Assembly (NCBI RefSeq): GCF_003148745.1
Contig: NZ_QGGU01000002.1
Span: 62,001 to 126,000 of the forward strand
Source: Pleionea mediterranea
Lineage (GTDB): Bacteria > Pseudomonadota > Gammaproteobacteria > Enterobacterales > Kangiellaceae
DNA: 64,000 nucleotides
Direction: 5' to 3'
Shown in pieces: positions 1 to 9,910 of this stretch; positions within the stretch are counted from its first letter, which is position 1, and each line of letters starts with the position of its first letter. The notes beneath the pieces are model-generated. The model was not told the DNA's origin. It saw only the letters and a list, made by a program, of their open reading frames with translations, and did no database searches. The translations under genes were made by a program, and so were the position numbers.

Positions 1-350
1 TGGAAAGCTTTGTTGAGTCATTGCTGCCAGTGATTGATAGCCTTGAGCAAGGTCTGGCGCAACCGGCTGAATCAGAAGAAGCAAAAGCCTTGAAAGAAGG
101 CATGGAGCTAACGCTTAAAATATTCCTCGATACTTTAAGCAAAAAGAATGTCGAGCAGCTGGATCCCGTTGGTGAGTCATTTAATCCGGAATTGCATGAA
201 GCCATGTCGATGCAGGAAAACGCCGATTTTGAAGCCAATGCTGTGATTGCGGTATTCCAGAAAGGTTATGCGCTAAATGGTCGTCTGGTTCGCCCTGCTC
301 GAGTGGTGGTGAATAAAGGTAAAGCGCCAAGCATTGATCAAAAGGTTTAG
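1..350 (+). CDS. grpE: GrpE nucleotide exchange factor, C-terminal part (5' end outside window)
   Basis: GrpE is the cytoplasmic dimer that releases ADP from DnaK during the chaperone cycle. The open frame runs from the window edge (in frame from base 3) to a TAG at 348-350. Its first residues, [18 protein letters not shown], match the end of the long GrpE helix. The C-terminal half carries the beta-domain pattern [10 protein letters not shown] and ends in [12 protein letters not shown], both typical of the family. About 115 residues are present of the usual 180-200, so the N-terminal coiled coil lies upstream. It is followed by dnaK and dnaJ on the same strand, the normal chaperone gene neighbourhood. 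The protein identity is firm; the start codon cannot be seen. Confidence 0.95.
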   Translation, partial: ESFVESLLPVIDSLEQGLAQPAESEEAKALKEGMELTLKIFLDTLSKKNVEQLDPVGESFNPELHEAMSMQENADFEANAVIAVFQKGYALNGRLVRPARVVVNKGKAPSIDQKV

Positions 351-436
351 ATTTTTTCAAGGCAGTGGTTTATCTGAGAACCTGAAATTAACCGGGGGCT
401 TAGAAAAATAACGGCAACAAAGTTGAAATCCTAGCG

Positions 437-464
437 CTTGAATTGATCAAAAAAGCCCCAAGAT
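437..464 (+). promoter_or_regulatory. Candidate heat-shock (sigma32) promoter of dnaK
   Basis: CTTGAA at 437-442 and CCCCAAGAT at 456-464 are 13 bases apart. This fits the RpoH consensus (CTTGAAA, about 11-16 bases, CCCCATnT). It would start transcription near 471, about 100 bases upstream of dnaK. The match and position are seen; RpoH use is inferred from the family rule. Confidence 0.7.
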
Positions 465-573
465 AAAGAAACAAGACAAATTATCCGGTTATTGCTTTTG
501 TTAGCGCTGATTCATCAGCCTCCGGGCAGTAACCCTCAGTTTTAAATTTAATGTAAAAGATTGGAGAAGTACC

Positions 574-2505
574 ATGGGTAAAATTATCGGTATCGATTTA
601 GGAACCACCAACTCTTGTGTGGCGGTTCTGGATGGTAAAGATGCGCGTGTTATTGAAAACAGCGAAGGCGCACGTACCACACCATCTATTGTGGCCTTTA
701 CTGATGACGGTGAAACGCTGGTCGGTCAGTCGGCAAAACGTCAGGCTGTAACGAATCCTGAAAACACACTGTTTGCGGTAAAACGTTTGATCGGTCGTCG
801 TTTTGAAGACGACGTCGTACAAAAAGACATCAAAATGGTGCCGTATAAAATTATCAAAGCGGACAATGGTGATGCCTGGGTTGAAGTAAAAGGCGAGAAA
901 AAAGCCGCACCACAGATTTCAGCTGAAGTATTAAAGAAGATGAAGAAAACCGCGGAAGACTTTCTTGGTGAGAAAGTTACCGAAGCGGTTATCACGGTTC
1001 CTGCTTACTTTAACGATTCACAACGTCAGGCAACCAAAGACGCGGGTCGTATTGCTGGGCTAGAAGTTAAACGTATTATTAATGAGCCAACTGCTGCGGC
1101 ATTAGCGTATGGCATGGATAAAGCGAAAGGCGATCGCACCATTGCGGTATATGATCTGGGTGGTGGTACCTTTGATATTTCCATCATTGAAATTGCAGAA
1201 GTTGAAGGCGAGCATACCTTTGAAGTGTTATCGACCAATGGTGATACTTTCCTTGGTGGTGAAGATTTTGACCTTCGTGTTATCGAGTACTTGGCGGCAG
1301 AGTTCAAAAAAGAAAGTGGCATTGACTTGCACAGTGATGCACTAGCATTGCAACGTCTGAAAGAAGCGGCCGAAAAAGCCAAAATTGAATTGTCTTCTAG
1401 CCAGCAGACTGATGTGAACCTGCCTTACATTACGGCAGATTCAACTGGCCCTAAGCATTTAAATATTAAACTGACCCGTGCAAAATTGGAGTCTCTGGTT
1501 GAGCAGTTGGTTGAGCGCACTCTTGAGCCATTAAAAGTAGCGTTAAAAGATGCCGGACTGAATGTGTCCGATATCGACGACGTTATTCTGGTGGGTGGTC
1601 AAACCCGTATGCCTAAAGTTCAATCAGCGGTGACTGAATTCTTCGGCAAAGAACCTCGTAAAGACGTTAACCCTGATGAAGCCGTTGCTATGGGTGCTGC
1701 TATTCAAGGTGCTGTTCTAGCGGGTGATGTGAAAGACGTATTGTTACTGGACGTAACGCCTCTGTCTCTGGGTATTGAAACCATGGGCGGCGTGATGACT
1801 TCGCTTATCGAGAAAAACACCACGATCCCGACAAAAGCATCGCAGACCTTCTCTACGGCAGAAGACAATCAGACTGCGGTAACGGTTCATGTGCTGCAAG
1901 GTGAGCGTAAACAAGCCGGTCAAAATAAATCATTGGGTAAATTTGATTTACAGGACATTCCACCTGCACCGCGTGGCATTCCGCAAATCGAAGTATCCTT
2001 CGACATTGATGCCAACGGTATCCTGAATGTTTCGGCAAAAGACAAAGCAACGGGCAAAGAGCAGTCCATCGTGATCAAAGCTTCATCGGGTCTGTCGGAT
2101 GATGAAGTGGATAAAATGGTCAAAGACGCCGAAGCTCATGCCGATGAAGATAAAAAGTTCGAAGAACTGATTGATGTTCGTAATAAAGCTGACGGTCTTA
2201 TTCATGCGACTCGTAAAAGCATGAACGATGAGAACATCACCATGGAAGATGGTGAGAAAGAAGCCATCGAAGCCGCTATTACCGATCTTGAAGCAGTTAT
2301 AAAAGGCGACGACAAAGCAGAAATCGAAGCAAAAACAGAAGCACTATCTCAGGCCTCTGCGAAAATGGCAGAGCGCATGTACGCTGCAGCACAAGAGCAA
2401 GCGCAGGCCGCTGAAGGCGCTGACGCTTCAGGTGAACAAAAAGCATCAGGTGAAGATGACGTTGTTGATGCTGAGTTTGAAGAAGTGGACGACAAGAAAA
2501 AGTAA
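574..2505 (+). CDS. dnaK: Hsp70 chaperone DnaK
   Basis: DnaK is the ATP-dependent cytoplasmic Hsp70 that binds exposed hydrophobic stretches with DnaJ and GrpE. The 643-residue length is standard. The N-terminus [11 protein letters not shown] is the phosphate-1 loop of the actin-like ATPase, and [13 protein letters not shown] and YDLGGGTFD are the other Hsp70 signatures. The interdomain linker [15 protein letters not shown] precedes the substrate-binding domain. The C-terminus ends in an acidic tail close to the EEVDDKKK pattern of proteobacterial DnaK. A GGAG ribosome-binding site lies about 8 bases before the ATG. The gene sits between grpE and dnaJ, with a heat-shock-like promoter in the 223-base gap upstream. 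Confidence 0.99.
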   Translation: MGKIIGIDLGTTNSCVAVLDGKDARVIENSEGARTTPSIVAFTDDGETLVGQSAKRQAVTNPENTLFAVKRLIGRRFEDDVVQKDIKMVPYKIIKADNGDAWVEVKGEKKAAPQISAEVLKKMKKTAEDFLGEKVTEAVITVPAYFNDSQRQATKDAGRIAGLEVKRIINEPTAAALAYGMDKAKGDRTIAVYDLGGGTFDISIIEIAEVEGEHTFEVLSTNGDTFLGGEDFDLRVIEYLAAEFKKESGIDLHSDALALQRLKEAAEKAKIELSSSQQTDVNLPYITADSTGPKHLNIKLTRAKLESLVEQLVERTLEPLKVALKDAGLNVSDIDDVILVGGQTRMPKVQSAVTEFFGKEPRKDVNPDEAVAMGAAIQGAVLAGDVKDVLLLDVTPLSLGIETMGGVMTSLIEKNTTIPTKASQTFSTAEDNQTAVTVHVLQGERKQAGQNKSLGKFDLQDIPPAPRGIPQIEVSFDIDANGILNVSAKDKATGKEQSIVIKASSGLSDDEVDKMVKDAEAHADEDKKFEELIDVRNKADGLIHATRKSMNDENITMEDGEKEAIEAAITDLEAVIKGDDKAEIEAKTEALSQASAKMAERMYAAAQEQAQAAEGADASGEQKASGEDDVVDAEFEEVDDKKK

Positions 2506-2535
2506 TTAGTGACGACTAATTATCGAGTAAGAAGT

Positions 2536-2557
2536 ACGCGGACCTTGTTGTCCGCGT
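2536..2557 (+). promoter_or_regulatory. Hairpin between dnaK and dnaJ
   Basis: An exact 8-bp inverted repeat (ACGCGGAC / GTCCGCGT) with a 6-base loop lies in the dnaK-dnaJ gap. No T-run follows it, so it is not a standard terminator. It may protect mRNA ends or lower dnaJ expression relative to dnaK; that role is inference. Confidence 0.5.
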
Positions 2558-2623
2558 CTTCGTCTGTACAGAATCTATTTTGTATCAACAGAATTTTGCA
2601 TGAACTGAAGTGGACAAAGCGGT

Positions 2624-3763
2624 ATGTCGAAGCGTGATTATTACGAAATATTAGGGGTAGATAAATCTGCCAACGATCAGGACATTAAAAAAGCCTATCG
2701 TCGATTGGCGATGAAATACCATCCCGATCGTAATCCTGATTCCAAAGAAGCAGAGGACAAGTTTAAAGAAGCCAAAGAGGCTTTTGAAATATTGTCGAGT
2801 GCAGAAAAACGACAAGCCTACGATCAATTTGGCCATGCCGGTGTGGATCCCTCTCAAGGCGGATTTGGTGGTGGTGGCGCTGGCGGTGCCAGCTTCAGTG
2901 ATATTTTTGGAGATGTCTTTGGCGATATCTTTGGTGGCCGTGGCGGTGCAGGCGGTGGCCATCGTGCTCGTCGTGGCGCCGATTTGCGTTACAACCTTGA
3001 GTTATCTCTGGAAGAAGCGGTTCACGGCACTCAGGCTAAAATTCATGTGCCCACTTATGTGACCTGTGAAACTTGTAACGGTAATGGTGCGAAAAAAGGC
3101 TCCTCCCCCACCAGCTGTGACATGTGCGGTGGTGCCGGTCAGGTTCGGATGCAACAAGGTTTCTTTTCGGTACAACAAACCTGTCCACAATGTCATGGTC
3201 AGGGCACCATGATTAAAGATCCATGCGGCAGTTGCAGTGGTCAGGGGCGTGTCCGCAAGGAAAAAACACTATCTGTTAAAATTCCGGCAGGTGTGGATAC
3301 TGGTGATAGAATTCGTCTTTCCGGTGAAGGTGAAGCGGGTGGACCAGGCACTCAGCCGGGTGACTTGTATGTTCAGGTTCATGTCAAAGAGCACGCTATT
3401 TTCACCCGGGATGGTAATGATCTTTATTGCGAAGTTCCCATCAGTTTTACAACTGCCTGTCTTGGTGGTGAGCTGCAAGTGCCAACCCTTGATAACCGGG
3501 TTAACCTAAAAGTCCCTGCTGAATCTCAATCGGGTAAACTGTTTCGGTTAAGAGGTAAAGGTGTTATGCCGATGAGAGGTGGACACGCTGGCGACTTGTA
3601 TTGTCGGGTAGTGGTAGAAACCCCGGTGAATCTTAATAAAGAGCAGAAAGATATTTTGCGTCAGTTTGAAGAATCATTGAAGAATGGCAACAGTCGACAT
3701 AACCCAAAATCAAAAAGCTGGTTTGACGGCGTGAAAGATTTTTGGGAAGGCATTACCAAGTAG
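2624..3763 (+). CDS. dnaJ: Hsp40 co-chaperone DnaJ
   Basis: DnaJ delivers unfolded substrates to DnaK and stimulates its ATPase. The 379-residue protein has the full type I layout. The J domain is at about residues 5-70 with the HPD motif in KYHPDRN. A Gly/Phe-rich linker covers about 75-120. The zinc domain has four CxxCxGxG repeats ([32 protein letters not shown]), followed by the C-terminal beta-domains. It lies 118 bases after dnaK and is probably cotranscribed with it in part. A strong bidirectional terminator follows the stop codon and closes the chaperone cluster. Confidence 0.99.
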   Translation: MSKRDYYEILGVDKSANDQDIKKAYRRLAMKYHPDRNPDSKEAEDKFKEAKEAFEILSSAEKRQAYDQFGHAGVDPSQGGFGGGGAGGASFSDIFGDVFGDIFGGRGGAGGGHRARRGADLRYNLELSLEEAVHGTQAKIHVPTYVTCETCNGNGAKKGSSPTSCDMCGGAGQVRMQQGFFSVQQTCPQCHGQGTMIKDPCGSCSGQGRVRKEKTLSVKIPAGVDTGDRIRLSGEGEAGGPGTQPGDLYVQVHVKEHAIFTRDGNDLYCEVPISFTTACLGGELQVPTLDNRVNLKVPAESQSGKLFRLRGKGVMPMRGGHAGDLYCRVVVETPVNLNKEQKDILRQFEESLKNGNSRHNPKSKSWFDGVKDFWEGITK

Positions 3764-3792
3764 GTTTTTAAGAATTATTTTAGTAACACCAT

Positions 3793-3822
3793 AAAAAATG
3801 GCGCATTAATGCGCCATTTTTT
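3793..3822 (+). terminator. Rho-independent terminator after dnaJ
   Basis: A 13-bp perfect stem (AAAAAATGGCGCA / TGCGCCATTTTTT) with a TTAA loop lies about 30 bases after the dnaJ stop. The A-run before and T-run after the GC core would let it work on both strands. Confidence 0.9.
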
Positions 3823-3926
3823 ATGTTTTAAAGACACTCAAATGTGAGATTGTCATCGTAAATTTCCCCCACTTCTACAAATATTTGGGCTAGACTTATC
3901 CAACCTATTCATTTTAACTGGGCTGT

Positions 3927-6900
3927 ATGCGAATAATAATTAGTCGTTTAATTGCGAGCCTGCTGTTTATTTCTTCTTCCTTTGCCGCCGATAAAGTGGT
4001 GCTTCAACTTAAGTGGGAGCATCAGTTTCAGTTTGCCGGGTATTATGCCGCCCAGTGGCAGGGGTATTACAAAGAAGCCGGTCTTGATGTCGAGATCCGT
4101 CCGGTCACACGGCCAGACGGCTCTATTGTGAATCCGGTTGCAGAGGTCGCGAATGGAAGTGCCCATTTTGCAGTGGGCGCGCTGGATATTTTGATTGCAC
4201 AGGATCAAGGTGTTGGACTCACGGTATTGGCGCCGATATTCCAGCGTAGCGCGACGGGCATATTTTCATTGAAGGACACGTCAATTGAAAGCTTGTCTGA
4301 ACTGGCAAAGCTTAAAATTGCCACCAGCCCAAACGACACCACTCGGTATGAGCTGTTAGCGTTATTTAAGTCTCGCGGGTTTGATCTGAATGAGTTGAAG
4401 TTGGTGGATGAGCCCGTCACTGTTGAAACCTTGGTATCAGGGAAAGCTGATGCGATTGCAACTTATGGTGTGTCTGCAAAATTTGAAGCCCGCGAAAAAG
4501 GTGTGGAATTAAATGAGCTTTATCCGTCAGATTATGGCATTAATTTTTACGGCGATACCCTTTACACGTCTCAGCAATTAAATATTAAGCGTCCCGAACT
4601 GGTCAGTCGTTTTGTAAAGGCCAGCCTTAAAGGTTGGCAATACGCCATTGCGAACAAAACAGAATTGGCAGAAAAAATTACCAATACTCTGCCGCGCCAT
4701 CGTTTTAAGTTTAATAACCAGCTGACGTACAATCTTTCTTTTGCACGGGCAATAGATGATCTTTTACGTTATCCGGCAGTCGCTCTAGGTGATTTAAATG
4801 TTGGGCGCTGGATGCATATGAATACTCAGTTAAAGAAAATTGGTTTGATCAATACTGAGCATGAGCCATCCGAAGTGCTTTATGACTCATTTGCATTGGA
4901 TAATGAATATCTTAATATTTACGTGTATACGATACTTGTATTGACACTGTTAGTTTTAAGCTTTGTTTTTTGGAGTAAGCGTCAATTACTACTAACACTA
5001 CTGTCAATTGCTGGTCTTTCAATTTTAATTTGTTATCAAATTGAATTGCGGATTAAAAGTGATCATGTTCAGGAGCAGCGTTTAAATGCAATGCGGCATT
5101 TAAGTTCCATTTCAGCAAAGCTTAAAGGCAACCTTCAAACCAATTTATCCATGCTAAGGGGATTTGCTGCGTTTATATCGGCAAACCCTGAGCTGACCGA
5201 GCAGGAGTTTAGAAATTATGCGCGTGAAATATATAAGAAAGAAACATTGCTGATTAATTTTGCGGCGGCTAAAGATCTGGTTGTTAACTACATTTATCCA
5301 TTACAAGGCAATGAAAAAGTCATTGGCCTCGATTATAAATCTAATGCTGACCAATCAGACATGGTGATGCAGGTGGTTAATACTGGGCAGCTAATGGTGG
5401 TTGGTCCGGTTGATCTGATACAAGGTGGAGTGGCGTTTATTGGACGGGCGCCTGTTTTTACTGGCTCGGCGAGTAACCGTAAACTTTGGGGAATAATTTC
5501 TTCACCGATTGATGCGGGTGCATTGTTTCGACAGTCGGGCGTTCGGGATGATTTATCCGATATACACCTTGCGATTAAAAGTTATGATTCTCTGGGACGG
5601 GAAGGTAATGTCTTTTATGGCAAAGATGAAATTTTCAAGTCGCCAAATCACATCAGCTTGATGATAAATGTAGGTGGTGGCAGTTGGTTAATTGCGGCAG
5701 AACCAAAGTTGAATTCTCAAAGCTTAAGTACATTGCTCTGGATCATTCGAGGGATAATTACATTTACCACCTTGCTTATTATGTTCTATGCGGTTATTCG
5801 CTATCGACAGGAGAGAGAAAAGCGCGCCATACAAAACGAACTGGTTGATAATAAGAATTTATTGCAAAAAGTTGGACATGTGGCAAAAGTTGGTGGCTGG
5901 CGAATGGATCCCGCGCTTAATTTTTTGCATTGGTCAGAGCAAACTTCTCGGGTTATAGGTCGGCCACTAAATTACAGTCCGGCCAGCCTTCATGAATTAA
6001 ATACTTATATTACGGCCAGTAGTCTGGAGTCCTGGGTTGAACATGTTGAAACGGCTTTTGAAGATAAACGTTCCTTTGATATTGAATTAGAGTTAATGGA
6101 AGCTGATAGGTGGATTCGGGTCATCGGCAACTATTCTATTGAAAGTAATGAGTCGGCGATTACCGGAACTGTTCAGGATATCAGTGACAAAATAAAAAGT
6201 TCTAAAATCATTGAGTATCAGGCGACCCATGACGCACTTACCGGATTGCCAAATCGTTTTTTGTTCAACGATAGACTGGAGCAATCTATCGATAAGGCGT
6301 GTCGCGATAATGAAAAAGTCGCGGTGTTATTTGTGGATCTCGATCGGTTTAAGCCCATCAATGACAACTTTGGTCATCATGTGGGCGATAAAATATTAAA
6401 ACTTGTGGCCGATACTCTGCTTACCTGTGTACGAGAGAGTGATACGGTTTCACGGTTAAGTGGTGATGAATTTGGCGTAATTCTACCGGGAATTGAAGAC
6501 TTTAATGATGCGCTTAAAGTTACGGAACTGATTTTAGCGAAGCTGGATTCATCGCACACCATTGATAAATTTTCAATGTACACCAGCGCCAGTATTGGTA
6601 TTGCTGTTTTTCCGGAAGATGGTCTTGATGCCAATAGTTTATTACGAAAAGCCGACCAAGCCATGTATGAAGTAAAACGTGCCGGTCGCAACGGCTGGCA
6701 GTTTTATACCCGGGAAATGCAAAAAAAATCCGAGTATCGACACACCTTATTAACCAATTTGATTGATGCGGTTAATAAAGAAGAGCTCCATACCTATTTT
6801 CAGCCTATTTACGATATTGCCAATAATAAAGTGGTGAAATGCGAATCACTGGCAAGATGGTTTAAAGAGGATGGGTCTTTGATTTCACCCAATGAATTTA

Positions 6901-7511
6901 TACCCATTGCAGAAGAGTCTGGATTGATCAATCGTATCGACATGCAGATGTTTGAAAACTCCGTTAAATTGCTTGAGCAGTTGAAGCAGCATAATGTCAC
7001 AATGGGATTATCAGTGAATATATCGCCGCGTTTGTTCCAGACAAAAGATCGAGCACTAGAGCAATGGTTCAATACCGTTGAATCTTGCAGTCAGCATTTT
7101 GATTTAACCGTTGAAATAACCGAACGCTTATTGACTGATGAGTCTGAAAAAGCGGTGGAAGTATTGACCAAGTTGCGAGAGCTGAATGTCAAAATCGCCA
7201 TTGATGATTTCGGTACCGGTTATTCATCGCTCAGTTATCTGGTTAAGTTTCCTGTTGATATTATCAAAATTGATCGTGCGTTTGTCAGTGCGATTGGGGT
7301 TGACTCATCGGCAGAAACATTAGTGGACACTATTTTAGTTATGGCCAGGCGATTAAATATTCAGGTGATTGCCGAAGGCATCGAAACGGAACAGCAACTG
7401 GCATTTTTGGCCAATAGACATTGTGATTTTGGTCAGGGATTTTTATGGGCAAAACCCATGGCCGTGGATGACTTTTACCGACATCTTCAAATTAAACAGT
7501 TAATGCAATAA
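3927..7511 (+). CDS. Membrane sensor with NMT1/ThiY-like binding domain, CHASE-like domain, PAS, GGDEF and EAL
   Basis: This 1194-residue protein probably makes or degrades cyclic di-GMP in response to a periplasmic ligand. A signal peptide ends near residue 20. Residues about 22-300 resemble NMT1/THI5-type solute-binding proteins, which bind pyrimidine precursors of thiamine. Two membrane segments follow (about 330-350 and 354-370), then a CHASE-like extracytoplasmic domain (about 375-600), a third membrane segment (about 601-625) and a PAS-like fold (about 650-755). The GGDEF domain reads SGDEF near residue 845, with an RESD inhibitory site exactly five residues before it. The EAL domain reads ESL near 972, with DDFGTGYSS near 1092 and IAEGIE later. 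The EAL signature residues look intact. Which activity dominates cannot be told. The gene stands alone after the dnaJ terminator. Confidence 0.88.
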   Translation: MRIIISRLIASLLFISSSFAADKVVLQLKWEHQFQFAGYYAAQWQGYYKEAGLDVEIRPVTRPDGSIVNPVAEVANGSAHFAVGALDILIAQDQGVGLTVLAPIFQRSATGIFSLKDTSIESLSELAKLKIATSPNDTTRYELLALFKSRGFDLNELKLVDEPVTVETLVSGKADAIATYGVSAKFEAREKGVELNELYPSDYGINFYGDTLYTSQQLNIKRPELVSRFVKASLKGWQYAIANKTELAEKITNTLPRHRFKFNNQLTYNLSFARAIDDLLRYPAVALGDLNVGRWMHMNTQLKKIGLINTEHEPSEVLYDSFALDNEYLNIYVYTILVLTLLVLSFVFWSKRQLLLTLLSIAGLSILICYQIELRIKSDHVQEQRLNAMRHLSSISAKLKGNLQTNLSMLRGFAAFISANPELTEQEFRNYAREIYKKETLLINFAAAKDLVVNYIYPLQGNEKVIGLDYKSNADQSDMVMQVVNTGQLMVVGPVDLIQGGVAFIGRAPVFTGSASNRKLWGIISSPIDAGALFRQSGVRDDLSDIHLAIKSYDSLGREGNVFYGKDEIFKSPNHISLMINVGGGSWLIAAEPKLNSQSLSTLLWIIRGIITFTTLLIMFYAVIRYRQEREKRAIQNELVDNKNLLQKVGHVAKVGGWRMDPALNFLHWSEQTSRVIGRPLNYSPASLHELNTYITASSLESWVEHVETAFEDKRSFDIELELMEADRWIRVIGNYSIESNESAITGTVQDISDKIKSSKIIEYQATHDALTGLPNRFLFNDRLEQSIDKACRDNEKVAVLFVDLDRFKPINDNFGHHVGDKILKLVADTLLTCVRESDTVSRLSGDEFGVILPGIEDFNDALKVTELILAKLDSSHTIDKFSMYTSASIGIAVFPEDGLDANSLLRKADQAMYEVKRAGRNGWQFYTREMQKKSEYRHTLLTNLIDAVNKEELHTYFQPIYDIANNKVVKCESLARWFKEDGSLISPNEFIPIAEESGLINRIDMQMFENSVKLLEQLKQHNVTMGLSVNISPRLFQTKDRALEQWFNTVESCSQHFDLTVEITERLLTDESEKAVEVLTKLRELNVKIAIDDFGTGYSSLSYLVKFPVDIIKIDRAFVSAIGVDSSAETLVDTILVMARRLNIQVIAEGIETEQQLAFLANRHCDFGQGFLWAKPMAVDDFYRHLQIKQLMQ

Positions 7512-7605
7512 ACTGTTGCGCTAACTTTATTCGCTCGAGTGCGATCTTTTTTAGCTTTAATAATTATTATTTTATTCATACCTATTCTGCTGGAAACCAA
7601 AAAAC

Positions 7606-8391
7606 ATGGACTATCTATCGGCCAATAAAAAAATATGGGATGGGCGCGTTGAAGCGCATATGGCGTCCGATTTTTATGATAATGATAGTTTTTTAAAAGG
7701 GCGAAACAGTTTAAATAAAATAGAACTGGATGTTTTAGGTGATATTCGCAATCAAACCATAGCGCATTTGCAATGTCATTTTGGGCAAGATTCATTGTCC
7801 ATGGCGCGCATGGGAGCAAAAGTAACCGGTGTGGATCTGTCGGAAAAGGCGATTGAACAAGCCAACAACTTAAATCAGCAACTCCAACTTGATGCTGAAT
7901 TTTATTGCAGTGATATCTTAACTTATCAAGGTCAAAAAGAAGCCTTTGATATTGTGTTCGCTTCTTATGGAGTATTAGGTTGGCACCCGGATATTACCGC
8001 CTGGTTTAAGGTGGCAAGTCAGTTATTAAAACCTGGCGGACGAGTTGTTCTGGTAGAGTTTCATCCGGTCCTCTGGATGTTCGATGCAACATTCAATCAT
8101 ATTGAACACAGCTATTTTAATCGACAGGCGATTGTTGAGCAGGTAACCGACAGCTACACCGATGGCAGTGACCTCGACGAGCCATTAACCGAATATGGGT
8201 GGAACCATAGTTTAAGCGATGTGTTTAATGCGCTTAAAAAAAGTGGGTTGCAATTGCAACAGTTCGAAGAGTTCGACTATTCGCCCTATAACTGTTTTCA
8301 AGGTTGTGTCGAAACACAACAAGGCTTTCAGATAGAATCTTTGCAAGGCAAGTTGCCCATGGTTTACGCCATTGAAGCCATAAAACGCTAA
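7606..8391 (+). CDS. Class I SAM-dependent methyltransferase, substrate unknown
   Basis: The 261-residue soluble protein has a Rossmann methyltransferase core. Motif I is replaced by HLQCHFGQDSLSMA at about residues 46-59, followed by VTGVDLSEKAI (motif II acidic residue) and LLKPGGRVVLVEF (post-motif strand). The HLQCHFGQ form of motif I marks a subgroup distinct from the UbiG and CmoA families. I recall this form as common in Bacteroidetes proteins, which would fit past transfer, but that is not tested. No neighbour hints at the substrate; it stands alone between the c-di-GMP enzyme and dapB. A methyltransferase fold is well supported and the substrate is unknown. Confidence 0.8.
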   Translation: MDYLSANKKIWDGRVEAHMASDFYDNDSFLKGRNSLNKIELDVLGDIRNQTIAHLQCHFGQDSLSMARMGAKVTGVDLSEKAIEQANNLNQQLQLDAEFYCSDILTYQGQKEAFDIVFASYGVLGWHPDITAWFKVASQLLKPGGRVVLVEFHPVLWMFDATFNHIEHSYFNRQAIVEQVTDSYTDGSDLDEPLTEYGWNHSLSDVFNALKKSGLQLQQFEEFDYSPYNCFQGCVETQQGFQIESLQGKLPMVYAIEAIKR

Positions 8392-8576
8392 CCTTCCGCT
8401 TGGACTTTCATGATGATTTATTTTGTAATTAAGTCTAGAACGAAACATAAACACGCTCTAGGGTAACGGTTATTTAATAGTATCTGGCACTATTCATTCT
8501 TGTTATCAAATAAAAAATTAAGATTTGATACAATTGGTTTAATCAATATTGTTAATACGAACAAACGGAAAAATTT

Positions 8577-9383
8577 ATGACACGCATAGCCATTAACGCC
8601 TGTACCGGAAGAATGGGACAACAATTAATGTACGCCGTAGACAGAGACAGTCACTGTGAACTGGCTGCGCCATTATTAAGGAAAGGCCATAACTGGACAG
8701 GTGATCCGGTCAGTCAGCAGTTTCCTGATATTAAAACTAATATTGCATTGGTGGATGATCTGTCAAAGGCGTCTGAGTCAGCCGATGTGTTAATTGATTT
8801 CAGTTTGCCCGAACACTCGGTGGAAACCGCAAAACTTTGTGCAAACTTGGGTTTACCGGTGGTTATTGGTACCACGGGATTTAGCTACCAACAAAAACAG
8901 GCCATTGAAACCCTCACCGATAAAATTCCGGTATTAATGGCACCCAATATGAGTATCGGGGTTAATGTGATGCTTTCTCTGCTTGAAGGCGTTGCCAGAA
9001 CGCTCGGTGATGATGCCGACATTGAAATCATTGAGTCGCATCATCGATATAAAAAAGACGCGCCTTCCGGCACGGCGCTCAGAATGGGTGAGTCTGTGGC
9101 AAAAGGGTTGGGAAAGGTGTTCAGTGAAATAGCAGCCTTTGATCGCTGCGGTAAAGACGCGGTTCGTGAAAAAGGCTCGGTGGGTTTTTCCGCTATTCGT
9201 GCCGGTAATATCATAGGTGAACATACGGCGTTGTTTGCGCTTGCCGGGGAAGAAATTGAAATAACCCATAAGGCACGCGATCGCCAAACGTTTGCTCAGG
9301 GTGCGGTTCGCGCGGCACGATGGTTGGTTGATCAACCTCCCGGGAGCTACGACATGATGGATGTGCTGGGTCTAAAACAGTAA
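8577..9383 (+). CDS. dapB: 4-hydroxy-tetrahydrodipicolinate reductase
   Basis: DapB reduces 4-hydroxy-tetrahydrodipicolinate with NAD(P)H on the way to diaminopimelate and lysine. At 268 residues it has the usual length. The nucleotide-binding loop is at the N-terminus (CTGRMGQQL), the strand end VVIGTTGF is at about residue 100, and the active-site block HHRYKKDAPSGTA supplies the catalytic histidines and lysine. The 185-base upstream gap is AT-rich and probably holds its promoter. dapB next to carAB is a common gammaproteobacterial order, but here a regulatory RNA gene separates them. Confidence 0.98.
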   Translation: MTRIAINACTGRMGQQLMYAVDRDSHCELAAPLLRKGHNWTGDPVSQQFPDIKTNIALVDDLSKASESADVLIDFSLPEHSVETAKLCANLGLPVVIGTTGFSYQQKQAIETLTDKIPVLMAPNMSIGVNVMLSLLEGVARTLGDDADIEIIESHHRYKKDAPSGTALRMGESVAKGLGKVFSEIAAFDRCGKDAVREKGSVGFSAIRAGNIIGEHTALFALAGEEIEITHKARDRQTFAQGAVRAARWLVDQPPGSYDMMDVLGLKQ

Positions 9384-9431
9384 TGCCAGCTTTCCATAGT
9401 GCTAAGTACTACTGAGATTGTCGCATCGCCG

Positions 9432-9449
9432 TGTAAGAGATATCTCAAA
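9432..9449 (+). promoter_or_regulatory. GacA/UvrY-type upstream activating box
   Basis: TGTAAG, AGATAT, CTCAAA match the consensus TGTAAGnnATnnCTTACA at all but two defined positions, including the central AT. The box lies about 150-170 bases before the likely start of the GGA-rich RNA. That is the distance at which GacA activates rsmY/rsmZ in pseudomonads. The sequence match is direct; binding is inferred. Confidence 0.7.
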
Positions 9450-9589
9450 CCAGCTAAAGAGAACGACGAGCTGTATAGCCCGAGATGCGATAAAGCCAAC
9501 TTGAGTATTTTGGTAACTTACTGAAATATATCAATTAATTATGTCTTTGATTTTTCGTCTTAATCATAAAGGTGAATATTACACACTTG

Positions 9590-9822
9590 TTGGTTTGCCT
9601 CAGTTCCGTAGTATTTAACTCATGCGGCACGGAATGGCTGCAAAGGATTGGGTCAGGAAGACTGAGTATGGACTTTATAGGTTAGGAACGCAGGACTTTT
9701 GGATAAGTCCTCATGGATGATTAAGGATTGAGTGACGGATAACTCGGCAAGGATGTAACAGGGACATTGGCTTCAGGACGAAGACAAAAAGGATAGTGAG
9801 GCGGCTCAGGCCGCCTTTTTTT
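9590..9822 (+). ncRNA. CsrB/RsmZ-like RNA that sequesters CsrA (5' end approximate)
   Basis: The 670-base space between dapB and carA has no convincing coding frame. Within 9631-9793 it contains fourteen GGA triplets on the + strand, at 9631, 9645, 9656, 9670, 9685, 9693, 9701, 9715, 9725, 9737, 9751, 9762, 9776 and 9791. Many are in AGGA or AAGGA contexts. The stretch ends in a strong intrinsic terminator. A GacA-type box lies upstream at the expected distance. Dense GGA motifs, a terminator and a GacA box are the hallmarks of CsrB/CsrC/RsmX/Y/Z RNAs, which titrate the translational regulator CsrA/RsmA. The 3' end is well placed; the 5' end is a guess between about 9580 and 9620 because no clear -10/-35 pair stands out. 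Confidence 0.85.
9799..9822 (+). terminator. Intrinsic terminator of the CsrB-like RNA
   Basis: GGCGGC at 9800-9805 pairs with GCCGCC at 9810-9815 around a TCAG loop, extended by an A-T pair, and runs straight into seven T residues. It defines the 3' end of the GGA-rich RNA. Confidence 0.93.
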
Positions 9823-9910
9823 ATGCCAAGCTAATTTTAAGTCAAGTTAACTCTGCAGAATAATTGACCTTCCATTTGCGAAAAGAAATCGTGAATCCTG
9901 CCGTCTCAAA

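Noticed and set aside
9384-9822. Possible small protein genes between dapB and carA
   Set aside because: Stops interrupt all frames, and the dense GGA motifs with a terminator explain the stretch better as a regulatory RNA.
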